The notes below the pieces were generated by a model that was not told where the DNA came from, searched no databases, and saw nothing but the letters and a program-made list of their open reading frames with translations. The translations under genes and the position numbers were made by a program. From the NCBI RefSeq assembly GCF_011927665.1, contig NZ_JAATJA010000003.1, positions 210,284 to 274,283 of the forward strand: DNA of 64,000 bases. The letters run 5' to 3'. The first letter of the stretch is position 1. Each line of letters starts with the position of its first letter. Shown here piece after piece: positions 27,259-35,743 of this stretch. Source of the stretch: Desulfobaculum xiamenense (GTDB lineage Bacteria > Desulfobacterota > Desulfovibrionia > Desulfovibrionales > Desulfovibrionaceae).

Positions 27259-28155
27259 ATGGAACCCAATCTCGAACAGCTCCGGGCCTTCGTCACTGCC
27301 GCCGAGGAAGGCTCCTTCTCCGCCGCCGCCCGTCGTCTCGGCCGTGCGCAGTCCGCCGTGAGCACCGCCATCATGAACCTCGAAATCGACCTCGGGGTGG
27401 AGCTCTTCGACCGCAGCGGCAAGCTGCCCGTGCTGACCACGACGGGCACGGCGCTCCTCTCCGACGCGCGCCACATCCTCGACAGGGGACGAGACATGGT
27501 CGAACGCGCCCGCTCCCTGTCCTCCGGCATCGAGCACCGGGTGATCCTCGCCACGGACGAAATGGCTCCGCCGCCCTTCCTGAACCGCGTTCTCGGCGAT
27601 TTCAGCCGCCAGTACCCGCGTGTGGAACTGGAATGCCTCTTCGCCGCCCTTGGCGACGTCGCGGAACTTGTCGCTTCGGGCCGGGCGGACATGGGCCTCA
27701 TGACGCCGCTCGCCCCCGGCGCGCCGCGCGGGCTGAACTACCGCCTGCTGCACAACCTCGAATTTTCCGCCGTGGTCGCGCCCGACCACCCGCTTGCGGC
27801 GCTGTCCCTCGTCTCCGCCGACGACCTCGCCGAGCACCGGGAAATCATCCCCACCAGCCGGGGCGGCGAGCGCCTCGGGGAGGAAGAGGTCATCGGGCGA
27901 ACCTGCTGGCTCGCCGAAAACTATTTCATCATCCGGAGCATCGTGGAGGCCGGAGTCGGCTGGGCCTTCCTGCCGACCCCGCTCACCCGCGAAAGCCTTG
28001 CCGCACGCCGCCTCGTGGAACTGCACCTCGACTTCAAAGGCGCAGACATCAAAGCCCCGCTCTTCCTCATCTGGCCGCGCGGGCGCGCCCTCGGCCCCGC
28101 CGCGGACTGGCTGCGCGCCGCGCTGGCCGGAACGCCAGTCGGTGACGACGCATAG
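27259..28155 (+). CDS. LysR-family transcriptional regulator
   Basis: A 298-residue LTTR with the canonical N-terminal winged HTH (MEPNLEQLRAFVTAAEEGSF, AARRLGRAQSAVSTAIMNLE) and a periplasmic-binding-like effector domain from about 90 onward. It is divergent from the PACE efflux gene, like AceR next to AceI, so it probably activates that gene in response to a transported compound (inference from family arrangement). A T-N11-A box lies between the two. Confidence 0.95.
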   Translation: MEPNLEQLRAFVTAAEEGSFSAAARRLGRAQSAVSTAIMNLEIDLGVELFDRSGKLPVLTTTGTALLSDARHILDRGRDMVERARSLSSGIEHRVILATDEMAPPPFLNRVLGDFSRQYPRVELECLFAALGDVAELVASGRADMGLMTPLAPGAPRGLNYRLLHNLEFSAVVAPDHPLAALSLVSADDLAEHREIIPTSRGGERLGEEEVIGRTCWLAENYFIIRSIVEAGVGWAFLPTPLTRESLAARRLVELHLDFKGADIKAPLFLIWPRGRALGPAADWLRAALAGTPVGDDA

Positions 28156-28167
28156 GGACGGGCTGGG

Positions 28168-28391
28168 ACGCTGCGCGGGGCGAGGCGAGGCGAGGCCTCC
28201 GGCGGCCGGGGCTTTGCCCCGGACCCCAGTCAAGGAAATGATTTCCTTGACAATCCTCATTAGGGCTTCGTCGCGCTAAGCCGCACGGTCCGCCAAGGGC
28301 AGACGGCCTATCGCATGTCGGGGTTCCTAGGGGCCAGCGGCCCCTAGGCCGGCGGAGCCTACGTCTTGCACCCGTCAACGAACGATACGCC
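28168..28391 (-). repeat. Intergenic repeat, copy E (subtype II)
   Basis: Subtype II H2 and H3 as in copies B and F. H1 (28326-28348) has arms CCTAGGGGCC and GGCCCCTAGG, so the A-T pair at the third position of the stem is replaced by T-A on both sides, a clear compensatory change. It carries an extra CGAGG-rich stretch at one end. Confidence 0.92.
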
Positions 28392-28446
28392 CTGCCCAAT
28401 GCTCCACGACCGCCAGGGTCGCTGTCACGGTTGGCCCGACAGCACG

Positions 28447-28478
28447 AAAAAGGCCGCGGGAGTTTCCTCCCGCGGCCC
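28447..28478 (-). terminator. Terminator of the FadL-like gene
   Basis: Stem GGCCGCGGGAG ... CTCCCGCGGCC with a TTTC loop and a five-A run on the left for the minus-strand U-tract. Confidence 0.88.
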
Positions 28479-28501
28479 GTTAGTCGTCGGTATCGAATCG
28501 G

Positions 28502-29797
28502 CTAGAACGAGTAGCCCACGGACAGACCAATGAGGTGCGAATGTCCGCCCTCGATGGTGGAGTCCAGCACGCCCTCGGCGGGGCGGGCCTTGATGTCGCG
28601 ATTCTTCATCCACAGGTAGCCGTACGACAGGTCCACGGTCCACTCGTCGAAGCGCATGCCCACACCGGTTGTGAGCATCTGGCGATCATTGGCAGGCACG
28701 GCGTAGTCGGCGTAATCGGGATTGATGGGCGACTCGTCGAAAATATAGCCCGCGCGCAGGTCGAGCCAGTCGAGCAGGCGGTATTCCGCGCCGACCTGAT
28801 AACGCCACGCGTCGCTCCAGTTCTTCTCGGAAGTCCTTTCGCCAAGGGCGTTATCGTACTCGAAGGTCAGATGCGAATAGGAGCTCCAGTCGGTGTGGAC
28901 GGCGTCCACCTCAATGCTCAGGCGGTCGATGGGCTTAACCATCACACCAAAGGTCGTGGCGGCCGGAATCGGCTCGGTGCCCTTGGTGTTGGTGCGATGG
29001 CCGAACATGCTCTGAAGGGGCGCGGAACCGCCGATCACAGCGGCAGCACCGGGATTGGCGGAGAAATGCGTCTTACCCTCGACGGTAAGGTCGATCTGGC
29101 TGCGGTAGGTGGCACCGAAGGCCAGCCAGTCGAGAGGCTTGTAATGCAGACCGAGGTTCCAGCCCGGCGCCCAGCCCGTGGCACGGGTCTTGGTCTTCAC
29201 GTCATAGAAGGCCGGATCGGACGAGGGAGGCAGACTGCCGGAGGCATTGAGATTGGCAGCCTTGTCGTAAGCGAACTCCATGGTGATGATCTCGACACCC
29301 GCCGCGACGGACAGGGCATCGGTGACCTTAAATGCGAGGTTCGGGTTGAAGGACACGGACTTGAGGCCTGCGTAGGTGCAGTTGTAGCGGCCGCCCCACT
29401 TCTCGTCGTCGATGTACTCGGTGCCGAGGCCCACGCGGGAGAACGCGCCGAAGCCGAACCACGCGCTGTCGCTCAGCTGGTGGGTGTAATAGGCGTGCGG
29501 GATACCCCAGATGGAGTTGGCGCCCTTGCCGTCCTCGCCCCTGCCGTTGGTACGCACGGTGGCGTTGGGGGCGATGGCGGTCACGCCGCCCATGACGTTC
29601 ACGCCGGGCAGCTGGGTGATGCCTGCGGGGTTGTAGGCCACGGCGCTCGGATCGTCCGCGCGGGCGATGAGCGTGCCACCAAGGGCATTGCCCCGCGCGC
29701 TCCATTCATAGATGCCGTAACCGGCGGCAAACGCCTGCGCGCCGCACAGAAGCAGTGTGACAAAGCCGGCGCACAGGCCGAAAAGCAATTTCCTCAA
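28502..29797 (-). CDS. OmpP1/FadL-family outer-membrane transporter
   Basis: A 431-residue outer-membrane beta-barrel for hydrophobic compounds. A Sec signal peptide ends at AQAFA, and the mature N-terminus (AGYGIYEWSARGNALGGTLIARADDPSAVAYNPAGI) is the FadL hatch region with the family NPAG motif. Alternating beta-strand patterns run to a C-terminal aromatic residue (GLSVGYSF), the BAM signal. Substrates of the family include long-chain fatty acids and aromatic hydrocarbons. It is divergent from a PAS-HTH regulator with a pair of palindromes between them. Confidence 0.93.
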   Translation of the reverse strand: MRKLLFGLCAGFVTLLLCGAQAFAAGYGIYEWSARGNALGGTLIARADDPSAVAYNPAGITQLPGVNVMGGVTAIAPNATVRTNGRGEDGKGANSIWGIPHAYYTHQLSDSAWFGFGAFSRVGLGTEYIDDEKWGGRYNCTYAGLKSVSFNPNLAFKVTDALSVAAGVEIITMEFAYDKAANLNASGSLPPSSDPAFYDVKTKTRATGWAPGWNLGLHYKPLDWLAFGATYRSQIDLTVEGKTHFSANPGAAAVIGGSAPLQSMFGHRTNTKGTEPIPAATTFGVMVKPIDRLSIEVDAVHTDWSSYSHLTFEYDNALGERTSEKNWSDAWRYQVGAEYRLLDWLDLRAGYIFDESPINPDYADYAVPANDRQMLTTGVGMRFDEWTVDLSYGYLWMKNRDIKARPAEGVLDSTIEGGHSHLIGLSVGYSF

Positions 29798-29928
29798 GAC
29801 GCCCCCTCCATGTTTGCTGTGATCTTATGCGTGTTGTGTCGGGTACATGCGTACCCGTTCGAGTGCGAAAAACGGGCACAGACTACCCCAAAATCCGCCA
29901 TGTGCAAGTCTTTGCGCACTGCAATTCA

Positions 29929-29973
29929 TTCACGATTCATGAACTGGGCAGCTTGTGATTCACTTTTCGTGAA
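29929..29973. promoter_or_regulatory. Paired palindromic operators between FadL and PAS-HTH genes
   Basis: Two 15-bp palindromes are centred 30 bp apart, about three helical turns: TTCACGATTCATGAA (29929-29943) and TTCACTTTTCGTGAA (29959-29973). Both fit TTCA-N7-TGAA. They lie about 80 bases before the regulator gene and 130 bases before the FadL gene, so the CI-like HTH of the regulator is the likely binder (inference). Confidence 0.6.
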
Positions 29974-30054
29974 CTCTCTGGCAAGATCCGTTCACGCCGC
30001 ACACGGACCTCCGGCCCGTGCGCGGCGCGACGACGTGACAAGGGGAAAGCAAAC

Positions 30055-31710
30055 ATGGACGCTCTGGACTTCTACGCCGCCGGACTTTCGAAGTCCCGCG
30101 ACTGCGGCATCATCTTCGAACGCGAAGGACAGGTACTCTTCGTCAACCGCGCCTATCTCGACAAGCGGGGGCTGGACGAGGAGGACGTACTGGGGCGCAA
30201 TATCCTCGACCTCGTGGAACCGGCGGAACTGGATACGCTTCGCGGAGCCATCGCCCACGCCATGGGCACCACGCACATGGCGGAGGTCGTCCTGCGCATG
30301 CGCACGCGCGACGGCTCCGGCGTACGCCAGGTCCGCTGGCAGGGCATCGAGATACTCTCCACGGATGAGCGGCCGAACATCATCGTTGCGCAGGGGCGGC
30401 CGCTGCATCCGCTGGGGCACGACGACGAGGGCATGGGCTTCACCATCACCCCGGACGGCACCATTCTCGACGTCAGCGAGGCCATTTGCGCCATGTGCGG
30501 CTACACCCGCGAAGAGGTGCTGGCCACCAACACCGGCGAGCTCTACTACAGCCCGGAGGACCGGCGCACCATCAAGGCCATGCTTCGCCGGGGCGGCATC
30601 GAACGCGGACAGGTGACCCTGCGCACCAAGACCGGCGCGCCGCTGACCTTCCTGTTCACGGTGCAGCCGGTGCGCGACGCCTCGGACCGGGCGCTCGTCT
30701 TCTCCGGCTATTTTCTGCCACTCGGATTTCCCCAGTCGCCGCGTCTGGCCAAGGACTTCTCGCCCATCGTCCACGCCCTGCCCGACATCGCATGGGTGCA
30801 GGGGCGCGACCACCGCATGGTCGCCGCCAACGAGGCCTACTGCACGGCCTTCGGGCTAGCGCACGACGACATCATCGGCCGCTCGGAAACGGACTTCCTG
30901 CCCGAGGATCTGGCCCGCCCGCTCATTCAGGCGGCCATTCACGTCTTTCAGGAACGGCGCGAGATCGTCGCGCCCATGGCGAAGCACTTCACAGGGCAGG
31001 ACCGCTGGTACCGCGTGGTCCGCCGCCCCGTCTTCGACGACGCCAACCGCGACGTCATCGGACTGGTGGGCATCTGCAAGGACATCACCGCGCAGGTGGA
31101 GCAGGAAACCACCTACATGCGCGAACTCGGCGACAGCGACTGCGACGCGCTCATCGTCATCGACTCGCAGGGCAACATCATCCGCCGCAGCATGCGGCTG
31201 CTCTCTCCGCCGGTGCTCGCCACGCCGGACGATTCCGGTCAGGTGGCGCAGGACCTCACGCAGATCGTGGACATCCTGCACCCGGACGACCTGCCCACCG
31301 CGCAGGAAACCATGCGCAAGGTCATGACGCTCAAAAAGCCCGCCAGTTTCGAATGCCGGGTGCGCAACATGCGCCGACGCTACACCCGCGTGTTCATCCG
31401 CGCCCACTTCAACGACGCGTTCTTCGACGAACCGCGCATGTACGTCGCCGTGCGCGACATGAGCCGCACCGATGCCCTGCGCGCCGCGGAAAACGTGCTG
31501 GAACGCCTGAAATCCGCCACGGACAGCGCGACCTTCCGCGAACTGGCCGAATTCCTCAACGTCTCCTCGGCGTCCATCTCCAACGCCAAAAAGAACGAAC
31601 GCATCCCCCCGGACTGGCTCATCACCGTGGGCATGCGCACCGGCACCTCCGTGGACTGGCTGCTCACCGGCCTTGGCCAATCACGCCTTGTGCGGGGCGG
31701 TGGGGAATGA
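30055..31710 (+). CDS. Multi-PAS transcriptional regulator with C-terminal CI-repressor-like HTH
   Basis: A 551-residue cytoplasmic protein. Three or four PAS-like domains are visible: about 12-115 (GIIFEREGQVLFVNRAYLDKRG), 125-225 (GFTITPDGTILDVSEAICAMCGYT), 240-355 (IAWVQGRDHRMVAANEAYCTAFG) and a weaker one at about 370-480. The C-terminal 60 residues form a helix-turn-helix related to phage CI repressors (FRELAEFLNVSSASISNAKKNERIPPDWL, then TGTSVDWLLTGLG). AAGGGGAAAG precedes the ATG. It is divergent from the FadL gene and probably regulates it and itself through the paired palindromes. The ligand is unknown. Confidence 0.9.
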   Translation: MDALDFYAAGLSKSRDCGIIFEREGQVLFVNRAYLDKRGLDEEDVLGRNILDLVEPAELDTLRGAIAHAMGTTHMAEVVLRMRTRDGSGVRQVRWQGIEILSTDERPNIIVAQGRPLHPLGHDDEGMGFTITPDGTILDVSEAICAMCGYTREEVLATNTGELYYSPEDRRTIKAMLRRGGIERGQVTLRTKTGAPLTFLFTVQPVRDASDRALVFSGYFLPLGFPQSPRLAKDFSPIVHALPDIAWVQGRDHRMVAANEAYCTAFGLAHDDIIGRSETDFLPEDLARPLIQAAIHVFQERREIVAPMAKHFTGQDRWYRVVRRPVFDDANRDVIGLVGICKDITAQVEQETTYMRELGDSDCDALIVIDSQGNIIRRSMRLLSPPVLATPDDSGQVAQDLTQIVDILHPDDLPTAQETMRKVMTLKKPASFECRVRNMRRRYTRVFIRAHFNDAFFDEPRMYVAVRDMSRTDALRAAENVLERLKSATDSATFRELAEFLNVSSASISNAKKNERIPPDWLITVGMRTGTSVDWLLTGLGQSRLVRGGGE

Positions 31711-31728
31711 CCATCGAAATCCGACGCG

Positions 31729-32355
31729 TCAGGGCTTTCCCCACAGCTCCTCAAGGCGCGCGTCGCGCCCGCAGCCGTGGCGATAGAAGCGGTAACGCAG
31801 CGGATTGCGGCTGGAGTAGTCCTGATGGTAGGCCTCGGCGGGCCAGAATGGCCCTGCGGGCACGATCTGCGTAACAACCGGTCCGGGCAGGCGGCCTGAC
31901 GCATCGAGCGCCGCGCGGGATTTCTCCGCAATGCTCCGTTGCTCGTCGTCGTGATAGAAGATGCCGCTGCGGTACTGACTGCCCCGGTCACAGAACTGCC
32001 CGCCCGCATCCACGGGATCGACGTTGTGCCAGAAGATGTCCACGAGCCGCGCATAGGACACGCGGTCCGGATCGTAGACCACCCGCACGGCCTCGGCATG
32101 CCCCGTCGTTCCTGACGACACTTCCGCGTAGCTCGGACGCTCCTTGGTCCCGCCGGTATACCCAGAAATCGTCTCCAGAACGCCCACCTCCTCGTCGAAG
32201 GGATGCTCCATGCACCAGAAGCATCCACCCGCGAATGTGGCCTCGGCCTTCCTCGTCTGCCCCGCTGGCTCGCCGCCCTCCTCCGCCACCACGTGCCCGG
32301 TCCCGAACATCACGAGCATCACCCCCCACGCCACAAGTTTCAGATATCCGCGCAT
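31729..32355 (-). CDS. msrA: Exported peptide-methionine (S)-S-oxide reductase
   Basis: A 208-residue MsrA that repairs oxidised methionine. A signal peptide (GVMLVMFGTGHVVA, cut near residue 24) sends it to the periplasm. The catalytic cysteine is C45 in AGGCFWCMEHPF, followed by the family stretches SGYTGG and PSYAEVSSGTTGHAEAV and a C-terminal cysteine in HGCGRD for resolving. The ATG at 32355 has a GGAGG site; longer frames upstream have no homology. It converges with the PAS-HTH gene, ending 18 bases away. Periplasmic methionine repair fits an anaerobe facing oxygen pulses. Confidence 0.95.
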   Translation of the reverse strand: MRGYLKLVAWGVMLVMFGTGHVVAEEGGEPAGQTRKAEATFAGGCFWCMEHPFDEEVGVLETISGYTGGTKERPSYAEVSSGTTGHAEAVRVVYDPDRVSYARLVDIFWHNVDPVDAGGQFCDRGSQYRSGIFYHDDEQRSIAEKSRAALDASGRLPGPVVTQIVPAGPFWPAEAYHQDYSSRNPLRYRFYRHGCGRDARLEELWGKP

Positions 32356-32464
32356 CGCGTCCTCCACATTCCGCACAGGGGCCAAATCCGCCCTTCGCGC
32401 ACGGCTTTTCCCGAATCCTAGCACGACGGCGGAAGCGGCGTCATCCGTAGCGCCACAAACGGCA

Positions 32465-32508
32465 GACGCCCGTCCCACATCCCCGGTTGGGGCTGCGGAA
32501 CGGGCGTC
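32465..32508. other. Hairpin downstream of serine dehydratase gene
   Basis: Arms GACGCCCGT (32465-32473) and ACGGGCGTC (32500-32508) with an inner CCCC/GGGG stem. No T-run on either side, so it is at best a weak terminator or an mRNA-end-protecting structure. Confidence 0.5.
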
Positions 32509-32539
32509 CGAAGTCGCGTATCGTATCCGGCGGAAGCGG

Positions 32540-33757
32540 CTATTTCTTGAGGGCGCGGTCTCCGTAGGCCTTGGCGAGACCGCCGGTGGACGTCTCGCGG
32601 TACAGGCTCGGCAAATCATGGCCGGTCTGCTTCATCACCGCCACCACCTCGTCAAAGGTGATGCGGTGGAAGCCGTCGGACAAGATGGCCATCTGCGCGC
32701 GCGACAGGGCGCGGGTGGACGCGCAGGCGTTGCGCTCAATGCAGGGAATCTGCACCAGTCCGTCCACGGGGTCGCAGGTCAGGCCAAGGTGATGCTCAAG
32801 GCCCATCTCGGCGGCGTACTCGATCTGGCGCACACTGCCGCCCATGAGCTGGGCCGCAGCGGCCGCAGCCATGGCGCAGGCCGAACCGACCTCGCCCTGA
32901 CAGCCCACCTCCGCGCCGGAGATGGAGCCGTTGTGCTTGATGACGTTGCCGAACAGGGCGGCCGTGGCCAGCGCCTTGAGGATGTCGTCATCATCGAGGT
33001 CGTCGTGGATTTCCTTCAGATAGTGGAGCACGGCGGGAACGATGCCGCTGGCCCCGCAGGTGGGCGCGGTGACAATGACGCCACCTGCAGCGTTCTCCTC
33101 GGCCACGGCCAGCGCGTAGGCGGTAACCTTGCCGGTCTGCTGGAGATCAGGCCCGGAGTGCTTGGTCTTGCGGTAGTAGCTCCACGCCTGACGCCGAAGG
33201 CCCAGCGAACCGGGCAGCACGCCCTGCGTCTTGAGTCCGCGCGCGATGGCGGCCGTCATGACACCCCACACCTCGCGCAGGAAATCCCATATCTCCGGAC
33301 CTTCGCACCGGGCCACGTATTCCCAGTAGTCGATGCCCTTGTCCGCGCACATTTCCATGATTGAGGTGATGTCCGGCAGGTCGTAGACGCCCGCCGTCAG
33401 TCCCGCCGTCTGCCCTTCCTCACGAATGGCTCCGCCGCCCACGGAATACACGGTCCACGACGCGATGACCGCGTCGTCCGCGCCGAGGGCCTCGAAGCGC
33501 ATGCCGTTGGGATGCATGGGGAGCTTCTCGTCCGGCTTCCAGATCACCTCGGTCCGCTCGGAGCCGAGCACGTCGTTGACGGCCCAGTCCGTAAGGTGCC
33601 CCTTGCCCGTCGCGGCGAGGGACTCATAGAGGGTCACCCGGAAGCGTTGCGCCCCCGGATTGGCGGCGAGAAACCGTTCCGCCGCCTTGCGCGGTCCCAT
33701 GGTGTGGCTGGAAGACGGCCCCACCCCTATGCGATACAGTTCGCGGATGCTTTCCAT
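32540..33757 (-). CDS. sdaA: L-serine ammonia-lyase (Fe-S serine dehydratase)
   Basis: A 405-residue single-chain, iron-sulfur L-serine dehydratase converting serine to pyruvate and ammonia. It begins with the family motif GVGPSSSHTMGP (12-22). The cluster cysteines are in APTCGASG, GLTCDPVDG and QIPCIERNA. The ATG at 33757 follows AAGGAG and is preferred to the GTG one codon upstream. It lies 21 bases after the TRAP large-permease gene, as the last gene of dctP-dctQ-dctM-sdaA. This suggests the TRAP system imports serine or a compound yielding serine (inference). Confidence 0.95.
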   Translation of the reverse strand: MESIRELYRIGVGPSSSHTMGPRKAAERFLAANPGAQRFRVTLYESLAATGKGHLTDWAVNDVLGSERTEVIWKPDEKLPMHPNGMRFEALGADDAVIASWTVYSVGGGAIREEGQTAGLTAGVYDLPDITSIMEMCADKGIDYWEYVARCEGPEIWDFLREVWGVMTAAIARGLKTQGVLPGSLGLRRQAWSYYRKTKHSGPDLQQTGKVTAYALAVAEENAAGGVIVTAPTCGASGIVPAVLHYLKEIHDDLDDDDILKALATAALFGNVIKHNGSISGAEVGCQGEVGSACAMAAAAAAQLMGGSVRQIEYAAEMGLEHHLGLTCDPVDGLVQIPCIERNACASTRALSRAQMAILSDGFHRITFDEVVAVMKQTGHDLPSLYRETSTGGLAKAYGDRALKK

Positions 33758-33778
33758 CACCTTCTCCTTGAATGCCCG

Positions 33779-35077
33779 TTAGTTGCCCATGAGCCAGTGT
33801 ACCAGACCAAGGGACACTTCGGGAATATAGGTTGTGATGAGAAGTGTGGGCAACCACGCGAAAATGATGAGATAGATGGTGGTGCGCATCATCTGGTTCA
33901 CCGGCGCGCCAGCGATGCGGCCCGACAGGTACAGAAGCGGCGCGGTGGGCGGCGTGACGTTGCCCAGCCCGAGGTTCACGCCCATGATGGCCGCGAAATG
34001 GATGGGGTCCACGCCAAGCTGGGTGACCAGCGGCACAAGGATCGGGGTGCCCAGCAGCACGCCGGACACGTCGTCCATGAGCATGCCCATGATGATCATG
34101 AACACGTTGATCATGAGCATGATGACGTACTTGTTCTCGGACACGGAGGTCAGAACGCCCATGATCTGCTCGGGCAGGTTCTCCATGATATACAGGCGAG
34201 AGAGAATCATCACCGCGAACATCATGGCCATGATCACGCCGGTGGTGGTGGCGGACTCGATGAGCGTAGCCACGAGGTCGCGCGTCTTGAGGCCCTTGTA
34301 GATAAACATGGCCACCGGAATGGCGTAGATGACCGCCACTGCGGCCGCCTCGGTGGGCGTCATGAAGCCGCCGTAGATGCCACCGAGGATGATCACCGGC
34401 ATCATGAGCGCGGGCGAGGCCTTCGCGCTCTTGGAGGCAAACTGGCGCGCCGTGGCACCAAAGCTCTCGGCGGGTCGCACCTCGATTTCGGTGTTGTTGC
34501 GCAGCAGGAAGAGATTCACCGCGGACAGCAGCACCGTGAGGATGAGGCCCGGAGTGAACGCCGCGAGGAAGCAGGCCAGCACGGACTGGTTGCCCATCCA
34601 CGCGTAGAGGATCATGAGCATGCTCGGCGGGATGAGGATGCCCAGCACGCCGGAGCTGGCCAGCAGCGCTGCGGCATGGCCCACGGGATAGCCCGCACGC
34701 TTGAGCTTGGGCATCATGATGGAGCCGATGCACGACACGGTGGCCGACGAGCTTCCCGACACCGCGCCGAAGATGGCGCAGGTCACGACAGTGACCACGC
34801 CGAGGCCGCCTCGGATGCGTCCGGCGATGGTGTCCACCACGTCGACGAGCTTGTCGCCGATGCGGCCCTTGTCCATCACGCCGCCCGCCATGATGAACAG
34901 CGGGATGGTCAGCAGCACGATGGAGTTCATCTTGGAAAAGCCGTAGGGCAGAAGAAAGCTGGGATCGTAGCCGCCCGTGTATATGAGGTACGCGGCGGAG
35001 CTGAAGAAGGCGAACGGAATGGGCACGCCTATGAACAGCGTCACCACGAGGATGGTCATGGCTATGGCAATGGTCAT
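33779..35077 (-). CDS. dctM: TRAP transporter large permease (DctM)
   Basis: A 432-residue integral membrane protein with about twelve hydrophobic segments. Characteristic sequences are IPLFIMAGGVMDKGRIGDKLVD, GAVSGSSSATVSCIGSIMMP, SSGVLGILIPPSMLMILYA and a C-terminal VNLGLGNVTPPTAPLLYL. It forms the transport channel with DctQ, driven by an ion gradient. dctQ ends 30 bases upstream and sdaA starts 21 bases downstream, so they are co-transcribed. Confidence 0.96.
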   Translation of the reverse strand: MTIAIAMTILVVTLFIGVPIPFAFFSSAAYLIYTGGYDPSFLLPYGFSKMNSIVLLTIPLFIMAGGVMDKGRIGDKLVDVVDTIAGRIRGGLGVVTVVTCAIFGAVSGSSSATVSCIGSIMMPKLKRAGYPVGHAAALLASSGVLGILIPPSMLMILYAWMGNQSVLACFLAAFTPGLILTVLLSAVNLFLLRNNTEIEVRPAESFGATARQFASKSAKASPALMMPVIILGGIYGGFMTPTEAAAVAVIYAIPVAMFIYKGLKTRDLVATLIESATTTGVIMAMMFAVMILSRLYIMENLPEQIMGVLTSVSENKYVIMLMINVFMIIMGMLMDDVSGVLLGTPILVPLVTQLGVDPIHFAAIMGVNLGLGNVTPPTAPLLYLSGRIAGAPVNQMMRTTIYLIIFAWLPTLLITTYIPEVSLGLVHWLMGN

Positions 35078-35107
35078 GTGATTGTTCCCCGTCCTGAATG
35101 CGTTTGA

Positions 35108-35629
35108 CTAGCGGTCCGCACGGACCAGCCGGACATGGGTGCGGATGTCCTGAACGAGATACACGAAGTGGTACCAGGACATGAGAACGAAACCGAGGCC
35201 CACCGCGATGTGCGGGATGAGCATGGGCAGCCGGAACACCGGCGACTTGGGATGCATCTTGAAGCCCCAGGCCACGAACTTGAGCGCCCAGAAGGTCACC
35301 AGCAGGCACACGCCAAGCGTCACCACGTCCTTCACGATGTGCATGGCGCGGCGGCGCTTCTCGTCGTGGATGTAGCAGGACACGATGTCGGCGGAAATCT
35401 GGCTACGGTCGTGGCTCCCCTGTGCCGCGCCCATGAAGTACAGCCAAAAGGCCAGCATGGAGATGAGTTCCTCGGAGCCGTAGAAGTCGGACTGAAAAAT
35501 GTAGCGGGCAACGACGGCCACGCAGATCATGAGCACGATGAGGATGCTCGTGGAGGCCATCACGAATTTCTGGAAATGGTTGAGGGTCTTCCAGAAGCCG
35601 AGGCTCTGGATGTTGTCAAGACTCGTCAC
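35108..35629 (-). CDS. dctQ: TRAP transporter small permease (DctQ)
   Basis: A 173-residue four-helix membrane protein. The family pattern VVARYIFQSDFYGSEELISMLAFWLYFMGAA occupies the second and third helices. The GTG start at 35629 has a GGGGGA site. Order dctP-dctQ-dctM is standard for TRAP operons. Confidence 0.93.
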   Translation of the reverse strand: MTSLDNIQSLGFWKTLNHFQKFVMASTSILIVLMICVAVVARYIFQSDFYGSEELISMLAFWLYFMGAAQGSHDRSQISADIVSCYIHDEKRRRAMHIVKDVVTLGVCLLVTFWALKFVAWGFKMHPKSPVFRLPMLIPHIAVGLGFVLMSWYHFVYLVQDIRTHVRLVRADR

Positions 35630-35743
35630 GGCGGTCCCCCGTGTGTGGAAGAGGCAGGAAGGGGCGACGGACCTGTGGAAGGATGTCCGCCGCCCCCGGC
35701 GCTTCGCATGGAGGTTGAAGCGTTCTGCCTATGATTGTCGGAA

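Larger units (their letters stand above)
28156..28501. other. Convergent intergenic stretch with repeat copy E
   Basis: Filled by repeat copy E (28168-28391) and the terminator of the FadL-like gene (28447-28478). No gene is supported. Confidence 0.75.
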
